DNA of 64,000 bases from Hoeflea algicola (GCF_026619415.1 NZ_JAOVZR010000001.1:4803304-4867303); one strand, 5' to 3'. Shown: positions 36,457 to 47,800, counted from the stretch's first letter. The notes: a model not told the origin generated them from the letters alone. Numbers and translations are program-made.

Positions 36457-36975
36457 ATGAAAAAACTTGCAGTAGCAGTTGCCGCCATCACCCTCGGTCT
36501 GTCGATGTCGACAGCCTTCGCCCATGAATACAAGCTCGGATCGCTCGAGATTGTTCACCCGCACGCCCGCGCAACACCGCCGAATGCACCGGTCTCCGGT
36601 GGCTATCTGACGATCCACAATAGCGGTACCGAAGCCGACCGCCTGCTCGGCGGCGAGGCCGCATTTGCCGATCGCGTCGAAGTCCATGAAATGGTCATGG
36701 ATGGCGATGTCATGAAGATGCGCCCGGTCGAAGGCGGTTTGGAAATCCCCGCCGGCGGCGATGTCGTCCTCAAGCCCGGCAGTTACCACATCATGTTCAT
36801 CGGCCTCGAAGGCCAGCTTAAGGAAGGCGAGAAGGTTCCCGCGACACTCAATTTCGAAAAGGCGGGGTCGATCGAAGTCGAATTCAGCGTCGAGAGTATC
36901 AAGAAGATGAATGATGCCATGAAGAAGGATGAACATGGCGAGATGACCCATGGCGACATGAAGCACGATGGCTGA
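36457..36975 (+). CDS. PCuAC-type periplasmic copper chaperone
   Basis: A 172-residue exported protein with a Sec signal (MKKLAVAVAAITLGLSMSTA, cut near AFAHEYK). The copper(I) site of the family, H-M-x10-M-x21-H-x-M, is present as VHEMVMDGDVMKMRP and PGSYHIMFIGLE. The VHPHARATPPNAPVSGGYLTI stretch is also diagnostic. It ends in a His/Met/Asp-rich tail (EHGEMTHGDMKHDG) that may add copper sites. PCuAC proteins pass copper to the CuA or CuB centres of cytochrome oxidases. A GC-rich hairpin follows. Confidence 0.92.
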   Translation: MKKLAVAVAAITLGLSMSTAFAHEYKLGSLEIVHPHARATPPNAPVSGGYLTIHNSGTEADRLLGGEAAFADRVEVHEMVMDGDVMKMRPVEGGLEIPAGGDVVLKPGSYHIMFIGLEGQLKEGEKVPATLNFEKAGSIEVEFSVESIKKMNDAMKKDEHGEMTHGDMKHDG

Positions 36976-37002
36976 GTTCGCTCGTCGCTGATCAATCAAT
37001 CT

Positions 37003-37031
37003 GGGCCCGGGCGCGTCTGTCGTCCGGGCCC
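37003..37031. terminator. GC-rich hairpin between convergent PCuAC and HlyD-like genes
   Basis: GGGCCCGG, 13 bases, CCGGGCCC: a perfect 8-bp stem 28 bp after one stop and 30 bp before the other. No T-tract, but the position suggests a shared terminator. Confidence 0.5.
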
Positions 37032-37060
37032 TGTGTTGCATTCAAGGCTGGCTATGGCTC

Positions 37061-38272
37061 TCAGCCGGCAGCCTGCCGGTCGCTGATCAGGCTGCCGTCT
37101 TCCAGCGTGTCTCCGGGATAAAGAATGATCCGGTCGCCGTCTGAAAGCCCCGTAAGGATTTCGGCGTTACGGTCGGTCATGTGACCGATCGTAACCGGTG
37201 TGACCCGCGCCACCCCATCCACCATCCTGAATACGGCCCAGCCACCATCCTCGCGATAGAGCGCGCTGACGGGAACCTGCAGCACTTCCTCGGAAGACCA
37301 GATGACGAGGTTGGCGATGACCCTGTAGCCGTGCCCGAGGTCGGCCGGCGGCGGATCGCGCAAGGTAATGATCGCATTGACCCTTTGTTCCGAGATCCCC
37401 AGCGCTGAAACCTTGGTGAAGGCCGATGGTTCGACCCGCTCGACCACCGCTTCCAGCGTTTGCTCACCACCCCAGTCAGTGATCAGCGCGCGACTGCCGG
37501 GTTTCACCCGAACGGCATCGGCAGACAGGATGTCGACGGTGATTTCCAGATCCGACGGATCGCCGATTTCGGCGATCAATTGCCCGACACTGGCGGCTTG
37601 TTCACTCTTGGCGTGAAGCGCCAGGTTCATGCCGTCAATCGGCGAGGTGATGTCGACGCAGCATTCGCCATTGGCGGGAAGGACAGGCTCTTGTCCGGGC
37701 TGCACAAGCCGCGCCCGCGTGCTGGCAAGCTCGGCACGGCGCAACGCGATCATGGCCTCGGCCGAGGCGACCTGATCCTTGGCGAGTTTGTATTCGCCTG
37801 CCAGCCGCTCCAGCGTGCTTTCCGAAACGATGTTGGTGGCGGCGAGTTTTGTCGCCCGGTCAAAGCTCGCCTTGGCCAGATCGCGGGCAGTGCGGGCGCG
37901 GGTCAGTTCGACCTCTGATAGCCCAAGGTTGGCATTTGCCGCATCGATCGCCGCCAGCAGTTCGGTGCGTGTGCGGGTGTCGATGAACGGAGGTTCCAGC
38001 GGGTGAATGCCGGTGATCGCCTCGCCGGCGGAAACCAGGTCTCCGACCGAATGCTCGATGCGGTCGAGATGGCCGGCGATCGGCGAGGAAATTGTGTAGA
38101 CATTGCGGATACGGGTGGTCCCGTCTTCCTCGATGCTCACCTGCATCGGTGCGGTTGTCGCGGTGGCGAGGTCAACCAGCACCGGGTTCTCCTTGAACGC
38201 GATATAGAATGCACCGCCGATCAACGCGACAGTTGCCAATCCGACGAGGCTTCTTACAAGTGCAGAGGCCAT
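37061..38272 (-). CDS. HlyD/RND-type periplasmic adaptor of an ABC export system
   Basis: A 403-residue membrane-fusion protein. One N-terminal membrane anchor (LVGLATVALIGGAFYIAF) is followed by the lipoyl half-motif (VYTISSPIAGHLDRIEHSVG), a coiled-coil hairpin of about 110 residues rich in Ala/Glu/Arg, the second lipoyl half (CCVDITSPIDGMNLALHAKS) and beta-barrel domains. It is the last gene of a set with an FtsX-like permease and a LolD-like ATPase, as in MacAB-type or related exporters. The cargo is unknown. The permease stop lies 4 bp upstream. Confidence 0.88.
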   Translation of the reverse strand: MASALVRSLVGLATVALIGGAFYIAFKENPVLVDLATATTAPMQVSIEEDGTTRIRNVYTISSPIAGHLDRIEHSVGDLVSAGEAITGIHPLEPPFIDTRTRTELLAAIDAANANLGLSEVELTRARTARDLAKASFDRATKLAATNIVSESTLERLAGEYKLAKDQVASAEAMIALRRAELASTRARLVQPGQEPVLPANGECCVDITSPIDGMNLALHAKSEQAASVGQLIAEIGDPSDLEITVDILSADAVRVKPGSRALITDWGGEQTLEAVVERVEPSAFTKVSALGISEQRVNAIITLRDPPPADLGHGYRVIANLVIWSSEEVLQVPVSALYREDGGWAVFRMVDGVARVTPVTIGHMTDRNAEILTGLSDGDRIILYPGDTLEDGSLISDRQAAG

Positions 38273-38276
38273 GGTT

Positions 38277-40655
38277 TCAGTCCCTTGTTTTGAGCACGCG
38301 GATCAGATCGAGCCGGTCGATCCGCCGCCGCACGATCAACGCCGATACCAGCGCGGCAGCCAGCACGACAAGACTGGCGATCGCATAGGTGGGTGGATTG
38401 ATGATCAATGGAATTCGGAACAGGTCGCTCTCAAAGCCCTTGGCGACAAGCCCGGAAAACCCGCGCCCGATAAGCCAGCCCAGTGGTTGCGCCAGCACCA
38501 CGATCACGCCCAGTTCCGTCAACAGCACGCTTGAGACCTCCCGGCTGGTGAAGCCGAAAACGCGCAGGCTGGCAAGTTCCCGCGCACGCTCGGACAGTTG
38601 AATTCGCGCGGAATTGTAGATCACCCCGACGGTGATGATCACCGCCAGCGAAACATAGATGAACACGCTGATACCGATATTGTCCTCGATGGTGGCACGA
38701 AACCGTTCGCGCGAGATGCCCTGCAGGGCAACAGATGCGATCGCTGGTGTCTGTTTGACCGCCTCGTAAAGCGCGCCGATCTTGCTTTCGTCGACAATCA
38801 CCCGCCCGCCCGAGATCTGCCGACCCTGTCCCGACAGCCGGTCCAGCGCTTGCCTGCTCATATTGGCGCTGAGCCCGATATAGCTGTTGGAGACGGCCAC
38901 CAGCGGCACCATTGTTCTGCGGTTCTGGCCGTCGTTGAGTTCGATCTCGATCTGGTCGCCGGGCGCCAGATGAAGGTGATCGGCTAGCCTTTCCGACAGC
39001 ACGATGCCCGTCGGCGGCAAGTCGATCGGTTTGAAATCCGTGTCCAGAACCCGGCTGATATCCGTCGCCGGATCAAGCGCCACAATCTGGACCCGCCGCG
39101 ATCGGTAGCCGTTGCGCAGTGTCGCGGCTTCCGCCCGGAACGGTTCGGCGGCAATCACGCCGGGAAGCTGGGCGACAGCGCGGATGGCATCGTCGGAGCG
39201 GTTGGCGGCAAATGTCAGCGTCGCGTCCTGGCGGTCGGCCCGAAACCACACCGTGTCGATCATGTTGTCGATCGAATCAAAGCTGAACAAGGAGGTAATC
39301 AGCAGCGCCACCGGCAGCGCGGTCCCCAGCGTCGTCAGCCCCGTGCGCACCGGCCGCCGCACCAGATGTCGTAATGCCATGATGGTGAGCTGTGAGAACG
39401 GCAGCTTGATGCTGCCCTCCGGCCCGCCGAAAAGGCTGCGGTAACTGCTTGGCGCGGGCGGCCGCATGGCAACCGCGGGCGGCAGTGATACCGCCCCCCA
39501 GATCGCTTTTGCCGCCCCCGCCAGCGCTGCAGCGAAGGTAACCAGCGCGGCAATCACATAGAGGTCGGGCTCACGCGAGAACACCAGGAACGGAAACGAG
39601 AAGAACTCGCCATAAAGCGAGGCCATGCCGCGGCCAAGCCAGGTGCCGGCAACAGCGCCGATTGCTACCCCGACCAGCGATATCGCCAGCGTCAGCTTGG
39701 AATAGTGCCAGGCGATGGCGGCGTTTGAATAGCCCACTGCCTTGAGCAAGCCGATCTGCTCGCGTTCAAGCGCAATCAGACGGGTGAGGATCATGTTGAC
39801 CAGAAAAGCCGAGATGAACAGAAAGATCGGCGGAATGACCTGTGCCATCGCCCTGAGCTGGGTCAGTTCGGAATCAAGAAAGGCGTCGGAAGGATGGTCC
39901 TTGCGATCATAGGAGCCGGTGCCGCCATAGGGTTCAAGCAGGGCGTCGAGCCGCGCCATCACCTCTTTCTTGTCGGCATTGCGCGACAGGGTCAGCGACA
40001 CATTGTTGAACGCGCCAGCCATGTCGTAGGCGCCTTCAAGAGCCGCCCTGCGCATGTGAATGACGCCAAAGCGGCGTTGATCCGGCACCATGTCGCCGGG
40101 GCCGATCGCGTAGACAAATTCGGGCGACAGGGTGATCCCGGTTACCGTCAGAGTGCGTTTGCGACCATTGACGAGAACCCCGAACCGGTCGCCGGGGCGG
40201 GAGCCGTGGGCTTCGGCGAAAGCCTCGATGATCGCTGCTTCGTCGCTCCGTCCGGGTTCCGGCAACCGACCCGAGCGCAGGTAAAGCCGGTTGACCGCTG
40301 CTTCGCCATGGTCGGGGATCGAGATCAGCACCCCGGTTGCGGGTTCGGCCATTCCCTCGATGTCGATGATCACCGGATTGAAGATCCGCGTCGACACCGC
40401 CGACACGCCATCGATCGCCTGGATAGCCTGCTTGAGGCTTTCCGGCGCCCGTGTCGCCGTGGCGAAGATCTGGCCGAAATGGGTGCGGTCATAAAATGCT
40501 GAACGGGTCTCCTCCAGCGCCCGGGTTGCGCCCAGCGCAAGAATGAGGGTCATGACGCCACAGGCCATCACCAGCGCCACCGCCAGCGCCTGCGCCCAGA
40601 GCCGGGCGAGGTCGCGCACCAGTTTGCGATCCAGCATCCTGAGCCCGGTCACCAT
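38277..40655 (-). CDS. FtsX-like ABC transporter permease
   Basis: A 792-residue inner-membrane protein. It has one N-terminal membrane segment ([20 protein letters not shown]), a large periplasmic domain, then two FtsX modules of three to four segments each, with characteristic stretches [20 protein letters not shown] and [20 protein letters not shown]. This is the DevC/MacB-like long form. Its start overlaps the end of the ATPase gene by 7 bases, so the two are translationally coupled. Substrate unknown. Confidence 0.88.
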   Translation of the reverse strand: MVTGLRMLDRKLVRDLARLWAQALAVALVMACGVMTLILALGATRALEETRSAFYDRTHFGQIFATATRAPESLKQAIQAIDGVSAVSTRIFNPVIIDIEGMAEPATGVLISIPDHGEAAVNRLYLRSGRLPEPGRSDEAAIIEAFAEAHGSRPGDRFGVLVNGRKRTLTVTGITLSPEFVYAIGPGDMVPDQRRFGVIHMRRAALEGAYDMAGAFNNVSLTLSRNADKKEVMARLDALLEPYGGTGSYDRKDHPSDAFLDSELTQLRAMAQVIPPIFLFISAFLVNMILTRLIALEREQIGLLKAVGYSNAAIAWHYSKLTLAISLVGVAIGAVAGTWLGRGMASLYGEFFSFPFLVFSREPDLYVIAALVTFAAALAGAAKAIWGAVSLPPAVAMRPPAPSSYRSLFGGPEGSIKLPFSQLTIMALRHLVRRPVRTGLTTLGTALPVALLITSLFSFDSIDNMIDTVWFRADRQDATLTFAANRSDDAIRAVAQLPGVIAAEPFRAEAATLRNGYRSRRVQIVALDPATDISRVLDTDFKPIDLPPTGIVLSERLADHLHLAPGDQIEIELNDGQNRRTMVPLVAVSNSYIGLSANMSRQALDRLSGQGRQISGGRVIVDESKIGALYEAVKQTPAIASVALQGISRERFRATIEDNIGISVFIYVSLAVIITVGVIYNSARIQLSERARELASLRVFGFTSREVSSVLLTELGVIVVLAQPLGWLIGRGFSGLVAKGFESDLFRIPLIINPPTYAIASLVVLAAALVSALIVRRRIDRLDLIRVLKTRD

Positions 40656-41389
40656 TGCACCTCCGAGGGTTTGACCGGCGTCTCATTTGTTTCCATTGAG
40701 GCAATGCGGCCGTCCAGAAAGGTAAACACACGATGGGCGATTTTTCGGATCCCGGCATTGTGGGTGATGATAGCGGTGGTCGCGCCGGTTTCCGCGTTCA
40801 CCCGCGCCAGCGCTTCGAGCACAATGATGCCGGTAGCCGAATCCAGCGCCCCGGTTGGTTCGTCGCACAGCAGCACTTCCGGGTTCTTGGCGATGGCGCG
40901 GGCAATTGCCACGCGCTGCTGCTCACCGCCCGAGAGTTGCGCCGGAAAATGATGCATGCGGCTTTCCAGCCCAACCAGCGCCAGCGCATCGGACGCCGAC
41001 ATAGGATGCCGCGCCACCTCGGTAATCAGTGCGACATTCTCCCAGGCGGTCAGGCTCGGGATCAGATTGTAGAACTGGAATACGAAGCCGACATGGTCGC
41101 GGCGATAGGAAGTCAGTTCGCGGTCGCTGGCGCCAGAGAGTTCTTTGCCTTTGAATTTGACCGAACCTGAGGTCGGGTGGTCGAGCCCGCCGATGATGTT
41201 GAGTAAGGTCGACTTGCCGCTGCCCGAGGGGCCGAGCAACACCGCCATTTCTCCAGCTTCAAGCCGCAGATCAACGCCATTGAGCGCACGGACCTCGACA
41301 TCACCCGTGCGGTAGACCTTGGTCAGCCCGGAAACCTCGAAAATCGGCGGAGCGGAAATGGCTGCATCGGCTTTCATGACTGTGACCAT
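40649..41389 (-). CDS. LolD/MacB-type ABC transporter ATPase
   Basis: A 246-residue ATP-binding subunit: Walker [22 protein letters not shown]-loop [13 protein letters not shown], signature [15 protein letters not shown], Walker [13 protein letters not shown], and switch His IITHN. It energises the downstream FtsX-like permease and HlyD-like adaptor. The start could be 41389 (MVTVMKAD) or 41377 (MKAD); the further upstream in-frame sequence overlaps the regulatory region and is not used. A perfect FNR box lies 23 bp upstream of 41389. Confidence 0.88.
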   Translation of the reverse strand: MVTVMKADAAISAPPIFEVSGLTKVYRTGDVEVRALNGVDLRLEAGEMAVLLGPSGSGKSTLLNIIGGLDHPTSGSVKFKGKELSGASDRELTSYRRDHVGFVFQFYNLIPSLTAWENVALITEVARHPMSASDALALVGLESRMHHFPAQLSGGEQQRVAIARAIAKNPEVLLCDEPTGALDSATGIIVLEALARVNAETGATTAIITHNAGIRKIAHRVFTFLDGRIASMETNETPVKPSEVQW

Positions 41390-41411
41390 AGGACATCTAT
41401 CTCGGACGTCC

Positions 41412-41425
41412 TTGATTCCTATCAA
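41412..41425. promoter_or_regulatory. FNR/FixK-type anaerobox
   Basis: TTGAT-TCCT-ATCAA is a perfect match to the FNR-family consensus. It lies between the divergent ABC exporter (about 23 bp from its start) and fnrL (145 bp from its start). FnrL autoregulation, oxygen control of the exporter, or both are likely. Confidence 0.82.
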
Positions 41426-41569
41426 TTCCGATTGTTGGAACTGGTGGCAAGCTTGCCACAGTATTTTCAAGAAATTTTGAATAATACACAAACGATTATC
41501 GTCCTGACATGAACTACCAGTTTAGTTTTCGATCCATCTCAGGTAAGGTGATGGTCACCGGAGAGCGCA

Positions 41570-42295
41570 ATGGATATGCAGCGTAAAGACGTTCACAATT
41601 CCGATACGCCCGTTCTCTGTCGAGCTTGCGAAAGCAGGCATCGTGGCGTGTGCGGCGCGTTGTTGCCCGAACAGCTTCTACAATTGAGCAAGCATTCAAG
41701 CCGCCGCGAACTCGAACCTGGCACCGAACTGATCGGCGAAAGCACCACTGCGACGAGCTACTCCAACATCATATCCGGTGTGGTGAAGCTGTCGAAGATG
41801 ATGGCTGACGGCCGTCAGCAGATCGTCGGCCTGCAGTTTGCGCCTGATTTCCTCGGTCGGCCGTTCCGCGCCGAAAATGGCGTCAGCGCCGAAGCTGCAA
41901 CCGGGGTCAAGGTTTGCTCCTTCCCAAAGCATGTTATCGAGCGGATGATCGGCGACATGCCTGAACTTGAGCACAAGCTGCTCGAGCAGACACTGACTGA
42001 GCTGGATGAAGCCCGCGACTGGATGCTGACGCTTGGGCGCAAGACAGCCGGTGAAAAGGTCGCAAGCTTCCTGTTGCTGATCGCCACCCATGCGTTTCCG
42101 GACAACGAAGAGGATTCGGTGACGTTTGAATTGCCAATGAGCCGGGTCGATATCGCCGACTTCCTCGGTCTGACCATGGAAACCGTCAGCCGGCAACTGA
42201 CCAAGATGCGCAAGGACGGTGTCATCCACATCGTCAACAACCGCCAGGTCGAAGTTCCCGACCTCAGTCGGCTGTCCGACCGCGCAGGATTCTGA
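41570..42295 (+). CDS. fnrL: FNR-type oxygen-sensing transcription regulator (FnrL/FnrN)
   Basis: A 241-residue CRP/FNR protein. Four cysteines suited to a [4Fe-4S] cluster are visible: Cys17, Cys20 and Cys28 in VLCRACESRHRGVC, and Cys116 in VKVCSF. The dimer helix (MPELEHKLLEQTLTELDEAR) and the DNA-recognition helix (LGLTMETVSRQLTKMRKDG, with the E--SR residues that read TTGAT) are present. It should activate low-oxygen genes such as cbb3 oxidase and heme genes. GGAGAG precedes the ATG. An FNR box lies in its upstream region. Confidence 0.92.
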   Translation: MDMQRKDVHNSDTPVLCRACESRHRGVCGALLPEQLLQLSKHSSRRELEPGTELIGESTTATSYSNIISGVVKLSKMMADGRQQIVGLQFAPDFLGRPFRAENGVSAEAATGVKVCSFPKHVIERMIGDMPELEHKLLEQTLTELDEARDWMLTLGRKTAGEKVASFLLLIATHAFPDNEEDSVTFELPMSRVDIADFLGLTMETVSRQLTKMRKDGVIHIVNNRQVEVPDLSRLSDRAGF

Positions 42296-42406
42296 GAAGT
42301 CTTCAGGTTCAACCAGCTTACCTTGCCAAGCTCTGCGTCAAATCCTGTTCCCAAGACCAGTTGCGTGTTCTAGGCTCAGCCCGGTCCTGACTGGAAGGCG
42401 ACTGCA

Positions 42407-44020
42407 ATGGAATTTGATTATGTCATCGTCGGCGGCGGTTCCGCTGGCTCGCTGCTTGCAGCACGGCTGAGCGAGGACCCCACGATGAATGTCTGCCTGC
42501 TCGAGGCCGGCGGTGACGGCAAGAGAATTCTGGTGCGCGCGCCGCTCGGAATGGTGGCGATGCTGCCGGGCCGCCCGAAAATCAACAACTGGGCATTTCA
42601 GACAGTGCCGCAGCCTGGCCTGGGCGGCCGGCGCGGATATCAGCCGCGCGGCCGCGCGCTGGGCGGCTCCAGTGTCCTCAATGCCATGCTCTATGTGCGC
42701 GGTCACCCTTCCGATTACGATGACTGGGCTGATGCCGGATGCGACGGCTGGGGATGGTCGGATGTGTTGCCCGTGTTTCGCCGGTCCGAAAACAACATTC
42801 GCGGCGCCGACGCGTTTCATGGCGATGCAGGATTGCTGCAGGTGGCCGAGCAGAGAAGCCCGCGCCCGATCAGTCGTGCCTTTGTCGATGCCGCCAGCGA
42901 AGTCCAGATCCGCCGTAACGATGATTTCAATGGTCCCGAACAGGAGGGGGCGGGGCTCTATCAGGTTACCCAGTTCTGGCGCGACGGCAGGCAGGGCGAG
43001 CGCTGTTCGGTGGCCGCCGCCTATCTGCATCCGGTGATGAACCGCCCCAATCTCAAGGTGATCACCGGCGCTCATGTCACCAGAGTGCTGATGGAGGGCT
43101 TCCGTGCCACCGGCGTGGCTTATCTCGCGGGAAAAGTTGAGCAAAAGGTGATCGCGCGGGCCGAGGTGATCCTGTGTGGCGGTGCGTTCAATTCGCCGCA
43201 ATTGCTGATGCTCTCGGGCATCGGTCCAGGGGAGCATCTGCGGGCGAGGGGCGTCGAAGTGGCAAAGGATCTGCCCGGTGTCGGTCAGAATCTGCAGGAC
43301 CATCTCGATTATATCTACGCCGCCAAAACCCGCGACACTGATGTGCTGGGGCTCGGCGCGGTCGGCGCCTACAAGCTGATCCGTGACATCTTCCGCTGGC
43401 GCCGCGATGGATCCGGAATTGTCGCCTCACCGGGCGCCGAGGGCGGCGCCTTCCTCAAATCCGATCGCGCCCTTGCCCGTCCGGACTTGCAACTGCATTT
43501 CGTTGCCGCCCTGGTGGATGACCATTCGCGCAAACTGCACATGGGCTACGGCTATTCCTGCCATGTCTGCGCGCTCAGGCCGTATTCACGCGGCGATGTC
43601 GGGCTGAACGGCCCGGACCCTAGCCTGCCGCCGCGGATCGACCCGAAATACCTGTCCGACTTGCGCGACGCCGATCTGATGCTCAAGGGCGCAAGAATCA
43701 CCCGCAAGATCATGGACGCGCCATCGATGCGCAAATACCGACTTAGGGAAGTTTATACCCGAGATGGGATGGAGGACGCTGAGCTGATGGATCATATCCG
43801 TGCCCGTGCCGACACCATCTATCACCCGGTCGGGACCTGCAGGATGGGCCGCGACGCCATGGCTGTCACCGATCCGCAGCTCAGGGTTCGCGGGTTTGAG
43901 CGGTTGCGGGTGGTCGACGCCTCGGTGATGCCGACGCTGATTGGCGGCAACACCAATGCGGCCACAGTGATGATCGCCGAAAAGGCCGCCGACATGATCC
44001 GGGCCTCAGCGCGAGGATGA
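42407..44020 (+). CDS. GMC-family FAD oxidoreductase (choline/alcohol dehydrogenase-like)
   Basis: A 537-residue flavoprotein. The FAD dinucleotide fold is at the very N-terminus (DYVIVGGGSAGSLLAARLSE), GMC signature 1 is GRALGGSSVLNAMLYVRGHP, signature 2 is GAFNSPQLLMLSGIGPG, and the catalytic His/Asn region is YHPVGTCRMG and LIGGNTNAATVMIAEKAADM. Close families are choline dehydrogenase and AlkJ-type alcohol dehydrogenases; the substrate cannot be resolved. No betB or betI adjoins, which makes a true BetA less sure. It has its own AAGG ribosome site. Confidence 0.9.
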   Translation: MEFDYVIVGGGSAGSLLAARLSEDPTMNVCLLEAGGDGKRILVRAPLGMVAMLPGRPKINNWAFQTVPQPGLGGRRGYQPRGRALGGSSVLNAMLYVRGHPSDYDDWADAGCDGWGWSDVLPVFRRSENNIRGADAFHGDAGLLQVAEQRSPRPISRAFVDAASEVQIRRNDDFNGPEQEGAGLYQVTQFWRDGRQGERCSVAAAYLHPVMNRPNLKVITGAHVTRVLMEGFRATGVAYLAGKVEQKVIARAEVILCGGAFNSPQLLMLSGIGPGEHLRARGVEVAKDLPGVGQNLQDHLDYIYAAKTRDTDVLGLGAVGAYKLIRDIFRWRRDGSGIVASPGAEGGAFLKSDRALARPDLQLHFVAALVDDHSRKLHMGYGYSCHVCALRPYSRGDVGLNGPDPSLPPRIDPKYLSDLRDADLMLKGARITRKIMDAPSMRKYRLREVYTRDGMEDAELMDHIRARADTIYHPVGTCRMGRDAMAVTDPQLRVRGFERLRVVDASVMPTLIGGNTNAATVMIAEKAADMIRASARG

Positions 44021-44248
44021 GGGGATGGTAGTAGCGTCGACTGGCCGGGGGCAGAATCAACACCCTCGGCGACGGTGACAGGCGCACGGGAATCGTCGTT
44101 TCATCGCTGCGGTACTGTTGCCATATCGCACAGGATTGTGATTGTTGGGCAATCAATTGAGATCGCGCTCAGATGAGTTCATTCGAGCACTGATCTCCAT
44201 GCGTTAAAGAGGGGCTGTTCGCCCGCCACCTGCACACCGGAGCCTGCC

Positions 44249-44776
44249 ATGACCGTTCGCATTGCCGTCCTTACCGTGTCCGACCGCGCCAGCCGCGGGG
44301 AGTATGAGGATCTTGGCGGCCCGGCGGTCAAGGCGTGGCTGGAGCGGGTGATCTCCAGCCCGGTCGAAATCACCATTCACGTGATCCCCGATGGACTTGA
44401 GAGCGTGCGCGACACGCTGATCCGGCTCTGCGATGACGAAGGTGTCGACATGGTGCTGACCACCGGCGGCACCGGCCCCTCACCGCGTGACCTTACCCCC
44501 GAGGCGATGCAGGAAGTGCTGGAAAAGGAATTGCCGGGCTTTGGCGAATTGATGCGCAAGAAAAGCCTTGAGCAGGTGCCCACCGCCATCCTCTCGCGCC
44601 AGACTGCGGGCACCCGTGGCAAGACCCTGATCGTCAACCTGCCGGGCAAGCCAGGCTCGATCGACACATGTTTGACGGCGGTGTTCCCGGCGATTCCCTT
44701 CTGCCTCGATCTGATCGACGCCGGCCGGATCGAAACCCACGAGGATATCCTCAAGGCCTTTCGCCCGTCCAAGTGA
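44249..44776 (+). CDS. mogA: Molybdopterin adenylyltransferase (MogA)
   Basis: A 175-residue MoCF-fold enzyme that adenylylates molybdopterin before molybdenum insertion. It shows IAVLTVSDRASRGEYEDLGG, the substrate loop VLTTGGTGPSPRDLTPEAM and VNLPGKPGSIDTCLTAVFPA, matching MogA rather than the shorter MoaB. GGAG precedes the ATG by 8 bases. It ends 34 bp from the converging RND pump gene. Confidence 0.93.
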   Translation: MTVRIAVLTVSDRASRGEYEDLGGPAVKAWLERVISSPVEITIHVIPDGLESVRDTLIRLCDDEGVDMVLTTGGTGPSPRDLTPEAMQEVLEKELPGFGELMRKKSLEQVPTAILSRQTAGTRGKTLIVNLPGKPGSIDTCLTAVFPAIPFCLDLIDAGRIETHEDILKAFRPSK

Positions 44777-44809
44777 ACCGGCCGGGCAGGGACGCCCGAC
44801 CGTCTTTGA

Positions 44810-47800
44810 TCAGGTGCGCATCACCCGGTAGATCGCCGGGATTACCAGCACCGTGAGCGCTGTTGATGAGGCCAGCCCGAACAACAGCGATATTGCCAGC
44901 CCCTGAAAGATCGGGTCGGTCAGGATCACTGCCGCACCAATCATCGCCGCCAGCGCGGTCAGGATGATCGGCTTGAAGCGGATCGCGCCGGCTTCAATCA
45001 GCACCGGTGTCAGCGGTTCACCCTCGACATGGGCATGGCGGATGAAATCCACCAGCAGGATTGAGTTGCGCACGATGATTCCGGCGAGCGCGATGAAGCC
45101 GATCATCGAAGTGGCCGAGAATGGTGCCCCGAACAGCCAGTGACCACCGAGAATGCCGATGAAGGTCAGCGGCACCGGTGTGAGGATCACCAGCGGCGCC
45201 TTGAATGAGCCAAACTGGGCCACCACCAGGATGTAGATGCCCAGCAGCGCCACGCCGAAGGCGGCGCCCATATCGCGGAACGTAACCCAGGTGACTTCCC
45301 ATTCACCGTCCCACAACAGGGTTGGCGTGTGTTCGTCAGCGGGTTGGCCGTTGAGCGCGATCACCGGTTTTTCAAGCCCGGTCCAGTCCATCGCATCAAG
45401 CGCTTCGTGGACCGCAAGCATGCCATAGAGCGGCGCCTCGTAGGTGCCTGCAAGCTCTGCCGTCACCATTTCGGCGGCGCGTCCATTGTGCCGGAACACC
45501 GGGAACGAGGCGCGTTCGGTGCTCACTTTCACCACGTCACCGAGTTCCACCACGCTGCGGTCTCCTGGCAGCACGTTGGCCGGGATCGGCGTGGTCAGGA
45601 AGCTTTCATCCAGCAATCGCTCGGCGCGGGGCCGCTCAAGCCGGATGGCAATCGGCGTGCGACCACCGCCGCGGTGCGAATAGCCCACCGTCTGTCCGGT
45701 GTTGAGGATGGCGATGGTGTCGAACACGTCGCGTTCTTCAACCCGGAAGAACTCGAGCTCGTCGGTTGAGATCGTCACCCGGGCGCGGTTTGCCGGCTGC
45801 CCCCAGGAATTGTCGATATCGACAATGTACGGCGCCGAGCGAAATGCTTGCTCGACCCGGGCCGCCACCGCACGGCGGGTTTCGGCGTCGGGACCATAGA
45901 TCTCGGCCAAAAGCGTAGCCATCACCGGCGGGCCGGGCGGCGGCTCCACCACTTTCAGGCTCGCGCCCTGGGGCAGCGGGATCGCGGCGATCTGCTCGCG
46001 CAGCTCCAGCGCAATGTCATGACTGGTGCGGTCGCGATCGCCCTTCGGCGTGAGATTCAGCGCCACGTCGCCCATCTGGCTTTCCGAGCGCAGGAACGAG
46101 TGGCGCACCAGGCCATTGAAGTTGAATGGCGCGGCGGTGCCGGCATGGGTCTGCGTGGTGTGAACCTCATCGAGCTTCAGCGCTTCGCGCGCCACAGCCT
46201 GGGCCACCGCGTCGGTGGCTTCGACGGATGTGCCTTCGGGCATGTCGATCACCACCGAGAGCTCGGACTTGTTGTCAAACGGCAACAGCTTCACCGTCAC
46301 GTCCTTGGTGTAGAACAGTGACAGCGAGCCTAGCGTCAGCGCGCCGACACTGAGCAGGAACACCCAGGAGCGGGCCTTGCTTGCCAGCACCGGCGTGGCG
46401 ATTGCGCGGTAGATCCGACCGATCTTGCCACCAGCCTGGGCGCCTTCGCCATGGCCATGGTGCATCGGCGCGCGGCCCGCGACCTTGAGCATCAGCCACG
46501 GCGTCACCATCACCGCGACAAAGAACGAAAACACCATCGCCGCTGATGCATTGGCCGGGATTGGGCTCATATAGGGGCCCATCATGCCGGACACGAACAG
46601 CATCGGCAGCAGGGCTGCGACCACGGTCAGCGTGGCGACGATGGTCGGATTGCCAACTTCGGCCACCGCCTCGATAGCGGCCTGCCGGCGGTTTCGCCCA
46701 TCTCCCATGCCCCAGTGACGCGATATGTTCTCGATCACCACGATGGCGTCATCGACCAGGATCCCGATCGAGAAGATCAGCGCGAACAGCGATACCCGGT
46801 TGAGCGTGTAACCCATCACCCGTGAGGCAAACAGCGTCAGGAGAATCGTCACCGGAATGACCACGGCCACCACCACCGCCTCGCGCCAGCCGATCGCAAA
46901 CCACACCAGCAGGATGATCGACACAGTCGCCAGCCCCAGGTGATAGAGCAGCTCGTTTGCCTTCTCGTTAGCGCTCTCGCCATAATCGCGGGTCACCTCG
47001 ACAGCGATGGACTCGGGGATTAGCGAACCTTCCAGGCTTTCCGTGCGCTCGAGGATCTGCTCGGCAACGACCACCGCGTTGGCGCCGGCACGCTTGGCCA
47101 GGGCCAGCGTAACGGCGGGCGTGCGTGTAATCCCGTTGTCTGAGCGGGCGACGGTCGCGACAATTCGCGGTGCACCATCGGGGGCCAGCGAGATGTCGGC
47201 GAGATCGCGCACATAGACCGGCCGCCCGTCCCGGGTCGTGACCAGCAAATTGCCGATCTCGGCAGGCGCGTAAAGGGTTTCACCAACCATCAGATCGGTG
47301 TTCTGGCCATCGATCGTCACCTGGCCTGCGGGGAAGGCGCGATTGGCCTCTGTCACTTTGGCTGCGAGTTGTTGCAGGGTAACGCCGGTCTGTGCGAGCC
47401 GCTGCGGGTTGGGCGCGATGCGGATGATGTCATCGGTGTCGCCGACCAGATAGGTCAGTCCGACATTGTCGATCTTGGACAGCTCTGTTCGCAATTCGCG
47501 CGCGACCCGGGTCAGGTCGGTTGCGCTCACCGTGTCAGCCGCCTCGGGTGAGGGCGTCAGCGTGAGCGAAACGATTGCTACATCATCAATGCCGCGGCCG
47601 ACGATCATCGGCTCGGGCACGCCCACCGGAATCCGGTCGATATTCGCCTGAACCTTGTCGTGAACCCGCAAGATGGCGGAATCCGTCTGGGTTCCGACGA
47701 TGAAGCGCGCGGTGACCATGACCTGGTTGTCGGATGTCTGCGAGTAGACGTGCTCGACCCCGTCAATGCTTTTGACGATGGTTTCCAGCGGTTCGGTCAC

